Source of the DNA: Georgenia thermotolerans
GTDB taxonomy: Bacteria; Actinomycetota; Actinomycetes; Actinomycetales; Actinomycetaceae
Reading direction: 5' to 3'
Length of the DNA stretch: 64,000 nt
Assembly (NCBI RefSeq): GCF_009193185.1
Contig: NZ_VUKF01000001.1
Coordinates: 1-64,000 of the forward strand
The first letter of the stretch is position 1. Every line of letters starts with the position of its first letter. Shown in pieces: positions 51,969-60,696 of the stretch. The position numbers were made by a program, and so were the translations under genes. The notes beneath the pieces were generated by a model. It was not told where the DNA came from and did not search any database. It saw nothing but the letters and a program-made list of their open reading frames with translations.

Positions 51969-53003
51969 TCACTTCCCGGGCGCGAGGTCGAAGTCGACGA
52001 CGTCCTCCGGGGTCACCGGGTTCTTCAGGGCCGGGCCCATGATGTCGATAGTCGACTGGACCCGGTCGGGGTCGATCGCGCCGACCTTCGTGCCGTCCAC
52101 CTCGACGTAGGGCGCCATGAGCTTGACCTCGGCGGTCGCGACGTCCTGGTTCTGGGTGGGCTGGTACTTGCGGAGGATCTCCCCGGTCTCCTCAGGGTTC
52201 TCCACCGAGTACTCCAGGCCCTTGAGCAGCGCCTCGGTGAACCGGCTCACCAGCTCCGGGTCGGCCTCGGCGAGCTTGTCGGAGGTGAACAGGACGTTGC
52301 CGTACAGGTCCGGCAGCACGTCGCCGTAGGGCAGGACGACGACGTCCTTGCCCTGCGCCGCCGCGGCGATGAGCGGCTCGCCCACGACGAACTGACCGAT
52401 CGCGTCGACCTGGCCGCTGACGAGCAGCTGAGGCAGGGCCGGGGGCGCGGCGGGGACGAACTCCACCGAGGCCGGGTCGAGGCCGGCGGCCTTGGCGTAG
52501 GTGGGGAAGATGACCTGGTTCGTCGAGCCGGGCTGGTCGCCGACCTTCTTGCCGGCGAGGTCGGCCGGCTCGGCGATGCCGCGGTCCCCGAGGGTGACGA
52601 CGGCGGCGAGGGACTTCTGGTGGATGACGCCGACGGTCGTCACCGGCAGCTGCTCGTTGGCGACGGTGACGACGACGGTGGAGAAGTCCCCGGTGCCGAA
52701 GTCCGCGCTGCCGGAGGCGACGAGCTTCATGACGTCGACCGTGCCGGAGCCGGGCTCGATGGTGACGTCGATGCCCGCCTCGTCGAAGAAGCCCTTCTCC
52801 TCGGCGACGTAGGCGTAGGCGTCGCGGCCGAAGGTGTTGAAGGACGTCAGGTACGTGACCTTGGCGGTCTCGCCCGCCGCGGAGGAGGACTTCCCGCCGG
52901 CGCTCGGGGCGGCCCCGGCGTCGTCGCTGGCTCCGCCGCAGGCGGCGAGGGCGAGGACGCCGACGAGGGCGGCGGCGGCGCTGAGGGTGCGTCGTGTCTG
53001 CAT
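51969..53003 (-). CDS. SsuA/NMT1-type substrate-binding lipoprotein
   Basis: A 344-residue lipoprotein with lipobox LALAAC (Cys22) and an SsuA/NMT1-like body (FFDEAGIDVTIEPGSGTVDV, SGSADFGTGDFSTVVV, DLAGKKVGDQPGSTNQV). It captures the substrate for the importer and starts the 12-gene run ending at 42566. The ligand is unknown, but the co-transcribed genes suggest it is the aromatic compound being degraded. Confidence 0.93.
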   Translation of the reverse strand: MQTRRTLSAAAALVGVLALAACGGASDDAGAAPSAGGKSSSAAGETAKVTYLTSFNTFGRDAYAYVAEEKGFFDEAGIDVTIEPGSGTVDVMKLVASGSADFGTGDFSTVVVTVANEQLPVTTVGVIHQKSLAAVVTLGDRGIAEPADLAGKKVGDQPGSTNQVIFPTYAKAAGLDPASVEFVPAAPPALPQLLVSGQVDAIGQFVVGEPLIAAAAQGKDVVVLPYGDVLPDLYGNVLFTSDKLAEADPELVSRFTEALLKGLEYSVENPEETGEILRKYQPTQNQDVATAEVKLMAPYVEVDGTKVGAIDPDRVQSTIDIMGPALKNPVTPEDVVDFDLAPGK

Positions 53004-53151
53004 GGATGTTTCCTGTCGCTTGGTGCTTGGCGGGCGCCTTCGCTCGCCGGAGGGGGTGGCACCGCGTACCCCGGGGTGGTGGGGCTCGCTGCGGTTGTTC
53101 TGGGGCGCTTGTTGCGTCAGGCGATGTGATCTTCATTGACCGCCTGGCCAG

Positions 53152-53181
53152 AGCCTGCCCGAGAATTTGATCACATGTCAA
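53152..53181 (-). promoter_or_regulatory. regulon operator 4 with promoter (12-gene operon)
   Basis: On the minus strand TTGACATGTGATCAA (53167-53181) provides -35 TTGACA; CAGGCT (53152-53157) is a weak -10 after 18 nt. Further toward the gene, 53124-53140 has TGTGATCTTCATTGAC, a second degenerate half-site pair. The remaining parts of the gene-free interval 53004-53370 show nothing else recognisable. Confidence 0.7.
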
Positions 53182-53370
53182 GTTGCTGAATCGGCGCGTA
53201 TCGGTCGCAGCCGTACCGGCGCCGCACGGCGGCGTGGAAGGGCAGGGCGCGCCGGGTCGCGCGCACCTCCGGAGGGCGCGGTGGACGTCTCCCGCCCGTG
53301 TCGTGAACGGCGCCCAGCGCCCCGTCATGGACGACGCCCAGCGCTCCCGCGCGCCTGACGTGGAGGCACG

Positions 53371-54686
53371 TCAGGGCCTGCCGGCTCCCGCCGGAACCAC
53401 CGGGTCCGCCCCGACGAACCGTGCCCGGCCGGCGAAGCACCCGAGCACCAGCTGGGCCAGTGCCACGGCGATGATGAAGACGATCGCCGGCGCCCAGGAG
53501 CCGGTCCAGTCGCGGATCGCCGCCATGACGAGCGGACCGGCGGCTGCCATGAGGTAGCCCACCGTGTGGGCCATCGCCGAGAGACCGGGGACGTCGGCGG
53601 CAGTCCGGCTCCGCAGCACGATGAGAGAGAGCGCGAGGGGGAAGGTGCCCCCTCGCCGATGCCGAGCAGCACGGCCCACAGCCACGGCGCGGCGGCCGGC
53701 GCCAGGGCGAGCCCGGCCAGCCCGGCCAGGATGAACACGACCATCCCGGCCGCCGCGACCCGCTGGTCCCGGGCCCGGGAGCTGAGCACGGGGACGAGCA
53801 GGCCCGAGCCCGCACCGACGAGGATCGACGTCGAGAGCAGCAGTCCGGCGTTCGTGGCCGTCATGCCGGACTCGCGGGCGATGCTCGGCAGCCAGGCGAC
53901 GACGCAGTAGAAGCCCACCGACTGCGTGCCGAGGTAGGCCGAGACCTGCCAGGCGAGGGGGTGGCGCCACAGCTGCCGGGTCGCGGCCGAACCGAGGTCC
54001 GCCGCCGCGCCGCCCCGGCCCCTCGGCGCCCAGAGCACCAGGGCCACGACGGCGAGCAGGGCCCAGGAGGCGAGGCCCCAGCGCCACCCGCCCAGCCAGC
54101 CCGCGATGGGCACGGTGACCCCCGCCGCGATCGTGGCGCCGAGGGCGAGCGTGAGGGAGTACGCGCCCATCACCGCCATGGCCCGGCTGGGCAGCTCCCG
54201 GCGGATCAGTGCCGGGACCAGCACGTTCGCGACCGCGATGGCCCCGGCGGCGACCGCCGTGCCCAGGAGGAGCAACGCGAACCCTCCCCAGGGGCGGGCC
54301 GCCAGGGCCAGCGCCACGACGGCCAGGACGGCGAGGACGGTCCGCTCGAGGCCGAACCTCCGGGCGAGGCGGGGCGCGAGCGGCGCGCCCAGGGCGAAGA
54401 ACAGCAGCGGCGCCGTCGTGAGCACCCCGGCCTGGGTCACGCCGAGGCCGAGCCCGAGGTCGTCCCGGCGGATCTCGGGCAGGAGCGGACCCACGCTCGT
54501 CAGGGCGGGCCGGAGGTTGACGGCGACGGCGAGGAGGCTGAGGACGAACACCGCTGCGCCACCCCGCGTGAGGCGCCGGCCCACCGCCGGCGAGTCGTCC
54601 CCCTCCCCCGCGACGGTGAGGCCGTCGGGACCCTCCGGCGGGCGTGGCGAGACGCGCCGCGGCGCCCCCTCTCTCAGATCGCACAT
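53371..54686 (-). pseudogene. frameshifted MFS transporter (CynX/NimT-like)
   Basis: A 12-helix major facilitator: GVTQAGVLTTAPLLFFALGA, GAIAVANVLVPALIRRELPS and WGLASWALLAVVALVLW fit the CynX/NimT group (small anions, nitroimidazoles). After LLGIGEG the frame leaves homologous text, which resumes in another frame as TFPLALSLIVLRSRTAADVP and runs to the stop at 53371. One extra base in the C run at 53648-53652 restores about 440 residues. The ATG at 54686 is tentative. Operator 5 upstream ties it to the regulon. The break may be an assembly error. Confidence 0.75.
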
Positions 54687-54806
54687 GGCTGAGGCGCCTC
54701 CCCGTGTCGTGTCGCGGCACCCTCCGCCGGACGGCGCCTCGCGCGGCCTGGCGGCCGAGCGGAGCACGTACCAGGGACGACGGCGGCGCTCGGCGGGGGC
54801 GTCGGG

Positions 54807-54835
54807 ATTCTTCAACCGATTTGATCACATGTCAA
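54807..54835 (-). promoter_or_regulatory. regulon operator 5 with promoter (MFS gene)
   Basis: On the minus strand TTGACATGTGATCAA (54821-54835) gives -35 TTGACA; AAGAAT (54807-54812) is the -10 after 17 nt, the same -10 as at operator 1. The rest of the gene-free 54687-55097 shows no clear promoter for the divergent RutA-like gene. Confidence 0.78.
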
Positions 54836-55097
54836 CGCGCGTCGGCCCCTCCGCCGAACGTTCAGCTGACTGCGCCTCCTGGACGAGCCCACACGACCGC
54901 GCGTCCCGCGGGAGCCGGCGCACGACCGCGCATCTCGGAGCGCAGTCCGCGCGAGGTGGATAGACGCCGCCTCCGCCCCCGCCACAGACTCGATGCATCG
55001 GCCGCCCGACGTCGCGCGCGCCGCACCGCTCCATCACCGGGCCCGGCGCCGTCCGGGCCGTCCAGGACAAGTACCCCCTCGACCCACGGAGGTTCAG

Positions 55098-56231
55098 ATG
55101 GCTCGACCGATCAAGGAAGCCCCGGACTTCAAGCTCGGCACCTTCAGCTCGAACTGCTCGTCCGGTCTGGCGGTGACGAAGGCACCCGACCGGTGGTCGG
55201 GCAGCTGGGCGGACAACCTCCGGCTCGCGAAGATCGCCGACGAGGCGGGTATCGACTTCATGCTGCCCATCGCGCGCTGGATCGGGTACGGCGGCAAGAC
55301 CAACTTCCACGAGGGCGTGCTCGATCCCACCGTCTGGGCCGGGGCGTTGCTCGCCCACACCCGGCACCTCTCCGTCTTCGCCACCGTGCACACGGCGTTC
55401 AACCACCCCATCGTCGTCGCCAAGCAGCTGGCGACCGTCGACCAGGTCGGGCAGGGACGGGCGGGCATCAACATCGTGGCCGGCTGGAACAAGCCGGAGT
55501 ACGACACCTTCGGTGTCGAGCTTCCCCAGGACCACGACGACCGCTACGCCCTCGCCCAGGAGTGGTGGGACGTCATCCGCAAGATCTGGACGACACCGGG
55601 CAAGTTCGACCATGACGGCAGGTTCTTCCATCTCCGACACGTCGAGGGCATGCCCAAGCCCTACGACGGCGTCCTGCCCGTGCTGAACGCCGGCTCGTCC
55701 AAGCAGGGACGGGAGTTCGCCGCGCGCAACGCCGACTTCGGGTTCACGATCGTCGGCGGCCCCGAGGACGGGCGCGAGATCGCCGCCTCCATGAAGGCTC
55801 AGGCCCGCAACCAGTACGGCCGCGAGGCCGGCGTCTTCACCCTCGGTCACGTCGTGTGCCGCCCCAGCCGGAAGGAGGCCGACGAGTTCCTCCACTACTA
55901 CGCGGACGAGCAGGCCGACTGGTCCGCCGTCGACAACCTCATGGCCCTCCAGGGCCTGCACGCGCAGTCCTTCACGCCGGAGATGCTCGCCACGTTCCGC
56001 GCCCGCTTCGCCGCCGGCCACGGCAGCTGCCCGCTCATCGGCACGCCCGACGACGTCGCCGACGAGATCCAGCGGTTCCACGAGGCAGGCTTCGACGGGA
56101 TGACCGTGGCGTTCTTCGACTACGCCGGTGAGCTGGAGTACTTCGCCGCCGAGGTCCTCCCTCGCCTCGAGGCCCGGGGTGTCCGCCAGGCCCGCGACTG
56201 GGACCGGGAACCCGCGACGCTGAAAGCCTAG
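55098..56231 (+). CDS. LLM-class flavin monooxygenase, RutA-like (copy 2)
   Basis: A 377-residue RutA-like monooxygenase: FSSNCSSGLAVT, ARWIGYGGKTNFHEG, TVHTAFNHPIVVAKQLAT, NIVAGWNKPEYDTFG. It keeps the same Thr/Asn/Trp oxygen-pocket positions as copy 1. No flavin reductase gene is adjacent, so it may use the reductase at 34571-35083. GGAGG stands 6 nt before the ATG. It is transcribed toward araC and ridA copy 2. Confidence 0.9.
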   Translation: MARPIKEAPDFKLGTFSSNCSSGLAVTKAPDRWSGSWADNLRLAKIADEAGIDFMLPIARWIGYGGKTNFHEGVLDPTVWAGALLAHTRHLSVFATVHTAFNHPIVVAKQLATVDQVGQGRAGINIVAGWNKPEYDTFGVELPQDHDDRYALAQEWWDVIRKIWTTPGKFDHDGRFFHLRHVEGMPKPYDGVLPVLNAGSSKQGREFAARNADFGFTIVGGPEDGREIAASMKAQARNQYGREAGVFTLGHVVCRPSRKEADEFLHYYADEQADWSAVDNLMALQGLHAQSFTPEMLATFRARFAAGHGSCPLIGTPDDVADEIQRFHEAGFDGMTVAFFDYAGELEYFAAEVLPRLEARGVRQARDWDREPATLKA

Positions 56232-56245
56232 ACGGCCCGGCCGCG

Positions 56246-56262
56246 TGTGATGGATGATCACA
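56246..56262 (+). promoter_or_regulatory. operator-like site at the araC start
   Basis: TGTGATGGATGATCACA pairs a TGTGAT half with TGATCACA, the regulon core. The first possible ATG of the regulator gene (56254) lies inside it, so either the true start is further downstream or the site controls a leaderless mRNA. Confidence 0.4.
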
Positions 56263-57357
56263 TCCTCAGTCGAGGAGGTGGTCCTCCTGATCACGCAGCA
56301 GCCGGCTGGGGGTCGCACGGCGCCGCGCCCCCAGCAGCCGGTGCCACCGCCGGCGAAGTCACGCACTCCCCAGGCCACCGCGGCGGGCGCAGCCGCCGCG
56401 CCCGCCGCGGTGGCCCGCATGCGCACGCGCCGGTTGCACGAGCTTCGTGACTCGGTGGCGCGGGCGGCGACTCCCCACGAGATCACGTTGCGGGGCGGGA
56501 AACTCGACGGCGCCATGGAAGCGTCGCCGGTGGCCCAGACGAACGTCGTGTTCATCCGCTACGGGGCGGACGTCCTCGTTGAGGCGGGGCCCACCGGCGA
56601 CCGCTTCGTCCTCACCCTCCCGCTGGGACCGATGGGGGTGGGCAGGGACACGGTGGAGCGCCGGCTCTCCTCCCCCTTCGTGCTCGCGCCCGACCGCCGG
56701 ACGCTGATGGCCCCGGAGCCGGTGGACGGTGCCCTGGTGGTGGCGACGAGCATCGCCCGGGTACGGGACCAGCTCGCGGCCCTCGCCGGCACAGCCCCCG
56801 ACGGCGACCTCGAGTTCCGGTCGGAGTCCGCCGAGCGCGCGCCCCTGCCGCCGGCGTACCTGGAATCTGCCTGCCGGTCGGTGGCCGAGACGCTCTTCCG
56901 CTGCTCCGGCCTTCCCGACCTTGCCGCCCGGTCGCTCGAGCAGACCCTGCTCTCCGCGGCGCTGCTGGCCGTGCCGCACAACCACTCGCGGATGCTGCTG
57001 AGCGGGTCGGCGCGGGTGTCGACGTCGCACGCGGAGACGGCCAGGGCGTGGATGGCGGACAACCACGGGGTCACCGTCACGGTGCCGGACGTCGCGGGCG
57101 CGGTGGGCCTGTCGGTGCGCCAGCTGCAGAGCGTCACCATGGAGCGTTTCGGCCTCACGCCGACCGCGCTCCTGCGGGGGATCCGGCTGGCCGACGCGCG
57201 CCGCCGCCTGACCGGGGACGGCGGCGACGTCGCCACCACCGTGGCCAGCGCCGCTCATCAAGCGGGTTTTGCCCATCTCGGGAGGTTCGCGCAGGTCTAC
57301 AGGAGGACGTACGGCGAGACGCCGTACCAGAGCCTGGTCCGCGCGCAGGGGCGTTGA
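56254..57357 (+). CDS. AraC family regulator
   Basis: The C-terminal 100 residues are a double helix-turn-helix (TVPDVAGAVGLSVRQLQSVT and FAHLGRFAQVYRRTYGETPY). The middle (about 60-230) is the AraC-binding-like domain (NVVFIRYGADVLVEAG). The first 55 residues are Ala/Pro-rich and may not be translated: the ATG at 56254 lies inside an operator-like sequence without a ribosome site; other starts are a GTG at 56275 or an ATG at 56419. It is a probable activator of the neighbouring genes. Confidence 0.8.
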   Translation: MITSSVEEVVLLITQQPAGGRTAPRPQQPVPPPAKSRTPQATAAGAAAAPAAVARMRTRRLHELRDSVARAATPHEITLRGGKLDGAMEASPVAQTNVVFIRYGADVLVEAGPTGDRFVLTLPLGPMGVGRDTVERRLSSPFVLAPDRRTLMAPEPVDGALVVATSIARVRDQLAALAGTAPDGDLEFRSESAERAPLPPAYLESACRSVAETLFRCSGLPDLAARSLEQTLLSAALLAVPHNHSRMLLSGSARVSTSHAETARAWMADNHGVTVTVPDVAGAVGLSVRQLQSVTMERFGLTPTALLRGIRLADARRRLTGDGGDVATTVASAAHQAGFAHLGRFAQVYRRTYGETPYQSLVRAQGR

Positions 57358-57382
57358 CATGTGATCACACTGATCGTAGGTT
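57354..57382 (+). promoter_or_regulatory. regulon operator 6 with promoter (ridA copy 2)
   Basis: TTGACATGTGATCAC (57354-57368) overlaps the araC stop; -35 TTGACA and -10 TAGGTT (57377-57382) are 17 nt apart. Of the six sites this has the best promoter. The ATG lies about 35 nt past the expected start point. Confidence 0.8.
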
Positions 57383-57422
57383 CGCGCCACGCTGCGACTC
57401 TTACCGATCGGAGAAACACGGC

Positions 57423-57824
57423 ATGTCGACCTCGACCCGCGAGCTGGTCAATCCGCCGGCGCTCCACCCGGCGCCCGGCTTCAGCCACATCTGCATCGCC
57501 CCGCCCGGCCGCGTGGCTTACATCGCGGGACAGACCGCCCTCGCCCCAGACTTCAGCGTCATCGGCGGCGACGACCTCGGCGAGCAGACGCGGGCGGCCA
57601 TGGAGAACGTCAGGCTGGCGCTCGAAGCGGTCGGAGCCGGCTGGCACGACGTGGTGCGGCGCACCATCTACACGCTACGGCCCACCGAGTACGAGGTGAT
57701 CACGGCCGCCGTCGAAGATGTCCAGGGCTCCGACCAGCACCCCGCCCAGACGATCGTCGGCGTCACCGGTCTCGCCGTCGAGGGGCTGCTCATCGAGATC
57801 GAGGTCACCGTCCACCTGCCGTGA
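57423..57824 (+). CDS. RidA family protein (copy 2)
   Basis: A 133-residue RidA/YjgF-fold protein: VAYIAGQTALAPDFSVIGGD, EQTRAAMENVRLALEAVGAG, AQTIVGVTGLAVEGLLIEIE. The usual catalytic Arg position reads QTIVGV, so classic enamine deaminase activity is doubtful. GGAGAA precedes the ATG. It is the right-most gene carrying a regulon operator. Confidence 0.88.
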   Translation: MSTSTRELVNPPALHPAPGFSHICIAPPGRVAYIAGQTALAPDFSVIGGDDLGEQTRAAMENVRLALEAVGAGWHDVVRRTIYTLRPTEYEVITAAVEDVQGSDQHPAQTIVGVTGLAVEGLLIEIEVTVHLP

Positions 57825-57918
57825 GGCCGACGGAAGACCGTCGAGCCGGCGGGGCTGACCGTTCCGTCCCGGCGCGCGCACGATGTCTCGCACCTGCGGA
57901 CGTCGCTGCCGGAATGCG

Positions 57919-58533
57919 TCATACCGGCCGGCGGGCCACCGCCAGGAACACCGAGTAGCTGACGCCGTCGCGGTCGAACTCGGTGCAGTCCCGGACCGAG
58001 ACGTCGACCAGGCCGGCCTCCGTCAGCTGCGCGGACAGCTCGTCGCGGTCGAAGCCGTGGTGGCCGTCGAAGTCATGGCCGTGGAAGGAGCCGTCCTCGC
58101 GGTCCAGGTCGGCGATGCACAGGTGTCCGCCCGGTTCCAGGAGCTCGGCGAAGCGGGACAGCACCCGGTCCAGGGCGTGGACGTGGTGCAGCACGAGCGA
58201 GGTGACGATGAGGTCGAACCGCTCGTCCGGCGCGGGCTGGGACTCCAGATCCAGGTCCCAGACGCGGGCGCTCTCGGGGAGCGCCCCGGCAGCGATCTTG
58301 TCCTGGATGACAGCGCGCATCCCGGTCGAGTTGTCCGCCAGGGTCGCCGCGCCCACCTGGTCGCCGAGCGCCTGCGTCACCAGGCCGGTCCCGGCACCGT
58401 ACTCGAGGAGCCGGGTGGAGGGCCTCAAGGGAACCGCTGCTGCCACGGCGCGTGCGACCTGCCGCGCCCGGACGACCTTCTGCTCATCACGGTCCCAGTC
58501 CGCCGCGACCGCATCGAAGTGCTCGGATCCCAT
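57919..58533 (-). CDS. class I SAM-dependent methyltransferase
   Basis: A 204-residue methyltransferase: LLEYGAGTGLVTQAL is SAM motif I, DLIVTSLVLHHV motif II/post, LLEPGGHLCIADLDREDG motif III. Substrate unknown. It is divergent from the dehydrogenase operon and carries no regulon operator. The 94 nt separating it from ridA copy 2 has no feature I can name. Confidence 0.88.
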   Translation of the reverse strand: MGSEHFDAVAADWDRDEQKVVRARQVARAVAAAVPLRPSTRLLEYGAGTGLVTQALGDQVGAATLADNSTGMRAVIQDKIAAGALPESARVWDLDLESQPAPDERFDLIVTSLVLHHVHALDRVLSRFAELLEPGGHLCIADLDREDGSFHGHDFDGHHGFDRDELSAQLTEAGLVDVSVRDCTEFDRDGVSYSVFLAVARRPV

Positions 58534-58710
58534 GGCCCCACCTTGGCATGCGACCGGCCCGTTCTCGCCGCGGCACAGCCCGGACCGTCCTACATTGCGA
58601 AGGACGCCGGCGACCCCGGCGACCGTGAACCATCCGACCGCAACGGAGCGGCGGAGGACGCGCGAACGCTTCTCCCGCGCTCCGCACCACCAGGTGAGGG
58701 GTTAGACGTG

Positions 58711-59694
58711 ATGACCGTCGACGACGACCAGCTTCGCGAGATGTACCGCCGGATGACGCGGATCCGGCAGTTCGAGAACACCACCAAGGAGCTCCTGCTC
58801 CGGGGCGAGCTCTACGGCGCGTTCCACACCTCCACCGGGCAGGAGGCCTCCATCGTCGGCTCCTGCATGGCGCTGCGGTCGGACGACTACATGGTCGGCA
58901 CGCACCGCTCCCACGGGCATCCGATCGGCAAGGGCGCCAAGGTCGACCGGCTGCTCGCCGAGCTCATGGGCAAGGAGACGGGCATCAACCACGGCAAGGG
59001 CGGGTCGATGCACCTGTCCGACTTCGGTGTCGGATCCCTCGGCGAGACCTCGATCGTCGGCTCGGGGCTGCCGGTGGCCACGGGCGCGGCCCTGGGCTCG
59101 AAGATGCAGGGCAGCGACCGCGTCACCCTGTGCTTCTTCGGCGACGGCGCCTCCTCCGAGGGCACGTTCCACGAGTCCCTCAACCTCGCGGCGCTCTGGA
59201 CGCTGCCGGTGGTCTACGTCTGCGAGAACAACGGCTACGGCGAGATGACCGCCACCCGGGACGCGGTGGCCATCGAGCACATCGCCGACCGCGCCGCTGG
59301 GTACAACATGCCCGGCGTGACCGTGGACGGCCAGGACGTCCTCGCCGTCTACGAGGCGGTCGACGCCGCCGTCCGCCGCGCCCGCGTCGGGCAGGGCCCC
59401 TCCCTGGTGGAGACGAAGACCTACCGGTTCGAGAACCACGCGATCGGGCTGCCGATCGAGAACTACCGCCCGGCCGAGGAGGTCGAGGACTGGAAGGTCA
59501 ACCGCGATCCGCTCGAGCTCTACCGCGCCGCCCTCACCGAGCGCGGCTGGGACCCGATCGACCTCAAGGAGATCGACGAGGAGGTGGCCGGAGAGATCGC
59601 CGCCGCCGTGGAGTTCGGTCGCTCGAGCGCCACTCCCCCGGTCGACGCCGCCTACACCAACGTGTTCACCAATCCCGTCCCGATCGCGCGCTGA
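58711..59694 (+). CDS. thiamine-dependent dehydrogenase E1 component, alpha subunit
   Basis: A 327-residue E1-alpha of the acetoin/pyruvate (AcoA-like) type: STGQEASIVGSCMALRSDDY, GKGGSMHLSDFGVGSLG, and the TPP motif GDGASSEGTFHESLNLAALW ending in NNGYG. With beta and E2 genes downstream it oxidatively cleaves acetoin or a 2-oxoacid to an acyl-CoA. The ATG at 58711 has GTG in front (58708) as an alternative start. The 177-nt upstream interval contains TACATT at 58591 but no convincing -35. Confidence 0.93.
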   Translation: MTVDDDQLREMYRRMTRIRQFENTTKELLLRGELYGAFHTSTGQEASIVGSCMALRSDDYMVGTHRSHGHPIGKGAKVDRLLAELMGKETGINHGKGGSMHLSDFGVGSLGETSIVGSGLPVATGAALGSKMQGSDRVTLCFFGDGASSEGTFHESLNLAALWTLPVVYVCENNGYGEMTATRDAVAIEHIADRAAGYNMPGVTVDGQDVLAVYEAVDAAVRRARVGQGPSLVETKTYRFENHAIGLPIENYRPAEEVEDWKVNRDPLELYRAALTERGWDPIDLKEIDEEVAGEIAAAVEFGRSSATPPVDAAYTNVFTNPVPIAR

Positions 59695-59716
59695 GCGGCG
59701 CAGGAAGCAGGACACC

Positions 59717-60685
59717 ATGCACACCGTGACCTACCTGCAGGCGCTCAACGAGGCCCTGCACGAGGAGATGGCCCGCGACGAGAGGGTCTTCATCATGGGC
59801 GAGGACGTCGGGTGGAACATGCTCGGCGCCACCGGCGGCCTGAAGGAGGTGTTCGGCACCGACCGGGTGCGCAACACCCCCATCGCCGAGGCCGGGTTCG
59901 TCGGCGCCGGCGCGGGCGCCGCCATGGTGGGCATGCGCCCGGTCGTCGACATGCTCATCGCCCCGTTCCTCTACGTCGCGTTCGACCAGATCGCCTCGAT
60001 CATCGCCAAGTCCACCTACCTCTACGGCGGCCAGGCGAAGATGCCGCTGACGCTGCGCGCCCCGATGATCTACGGCGCGGGCAACGCGGCCCAGCACTCC
60101 GACCGCCCGTACTCGACCTTCATGTCCATCCCCGGGCTGAAGATCATCGCCCCGGCCTCGCCCTTCGACGCCAAGGGCATGCTCAAGGCCGCGATCCGCG
60201 ACGACGACCCGGTGATCTCCTTCGAGGACTTCGGCCTCGCCGGCCTGCGCGAGGACATCCCGGACGACGACTACCTCGTGGACCTGGGCCAGGCCGCCGT
60301 GCGTCGCGAGGGCACCGACCTGACCATCGTGGCCGTCGCCGGGGCGGTGCCTCAGGCCCTGCAGGCCGCCGAGCAGCTCGACGGCGCCGGCGTCTCCGCC
60401 GAGGTCATCGACCTGCGCTCGATCGTGCCGCTGGACCGCGAGACGATCCTGGCATCGGTGGCCAAGACCGGCCGGCTCGTCGTCGCCGACCCGGCGCACG
60501 AGATGGGCTCGGTGGCGTCGGAGATCTCCGCCGTCGTGGCCCAGGAGGGCTTCTGGGACCTGCAGGCGCCCATCGTCCGGGTGACGACGCCGCACACCCA
60601 CATCCCCTTCAGCGCCCCGCTCGAGCGACCTCTCTACCCCAGCGCCGAGCGGATCCTGGCGGCCGCCCAGCGCGTCATGGCCTAA
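59717..60685 (+). CDS. thiamine-dependent dehydrogenase E1 component, beta subunit
   Basis: A 322-residue E1-beta/AcoB-like protein: LNEALHEEMARDERVFIMGE, RVRNTPIAEAGFVGAGAGAA, RAPMIYGAGNAAQHSD, EVIDLRSIVPLDRETI. The alpha gene ends 22 nt upstream and the E2 gene follows within 12 nt, so one mRNA encodes the complex. Confidence 0.94.
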   Translation: MHTVTYLQALNEALHEEMARDERVFIMGEDVGWNMLGATGGLKEVFGTDRVRNTPIAEAGFVGAGAGAAMVGMRPVVDMLIAPFLYVAFDQIASIIAKSTYLYGGQAKMPLTLRAPMIYGAGNAAQHSDRPYSTFMSIPGLKIIAPASPFDAKGMLKAAIRDDDPVISFEDFGLAGLREDIPDDDYLVDLGQAAVRREGTDLTIVAVAGAVPQALQAAEQLDGAGVSAEVIDLRSIVPLDRETILASVAKTGRLVVADPAHEMGSVASEISAVVAQEGFWDLQAPIVRVTTPHTHIPFSAPLERPLYPSAERILAAAQRVMA

Positions 60686-60696
60686 GGAGGAGCGGC

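Noticed and set aside
56254-56418. N-terminal 55 residues of the AraC protein as a functional domain
   Set aside because: Low-complexity Pro/Ala text and no ribosome site; kept only as a possible extension.
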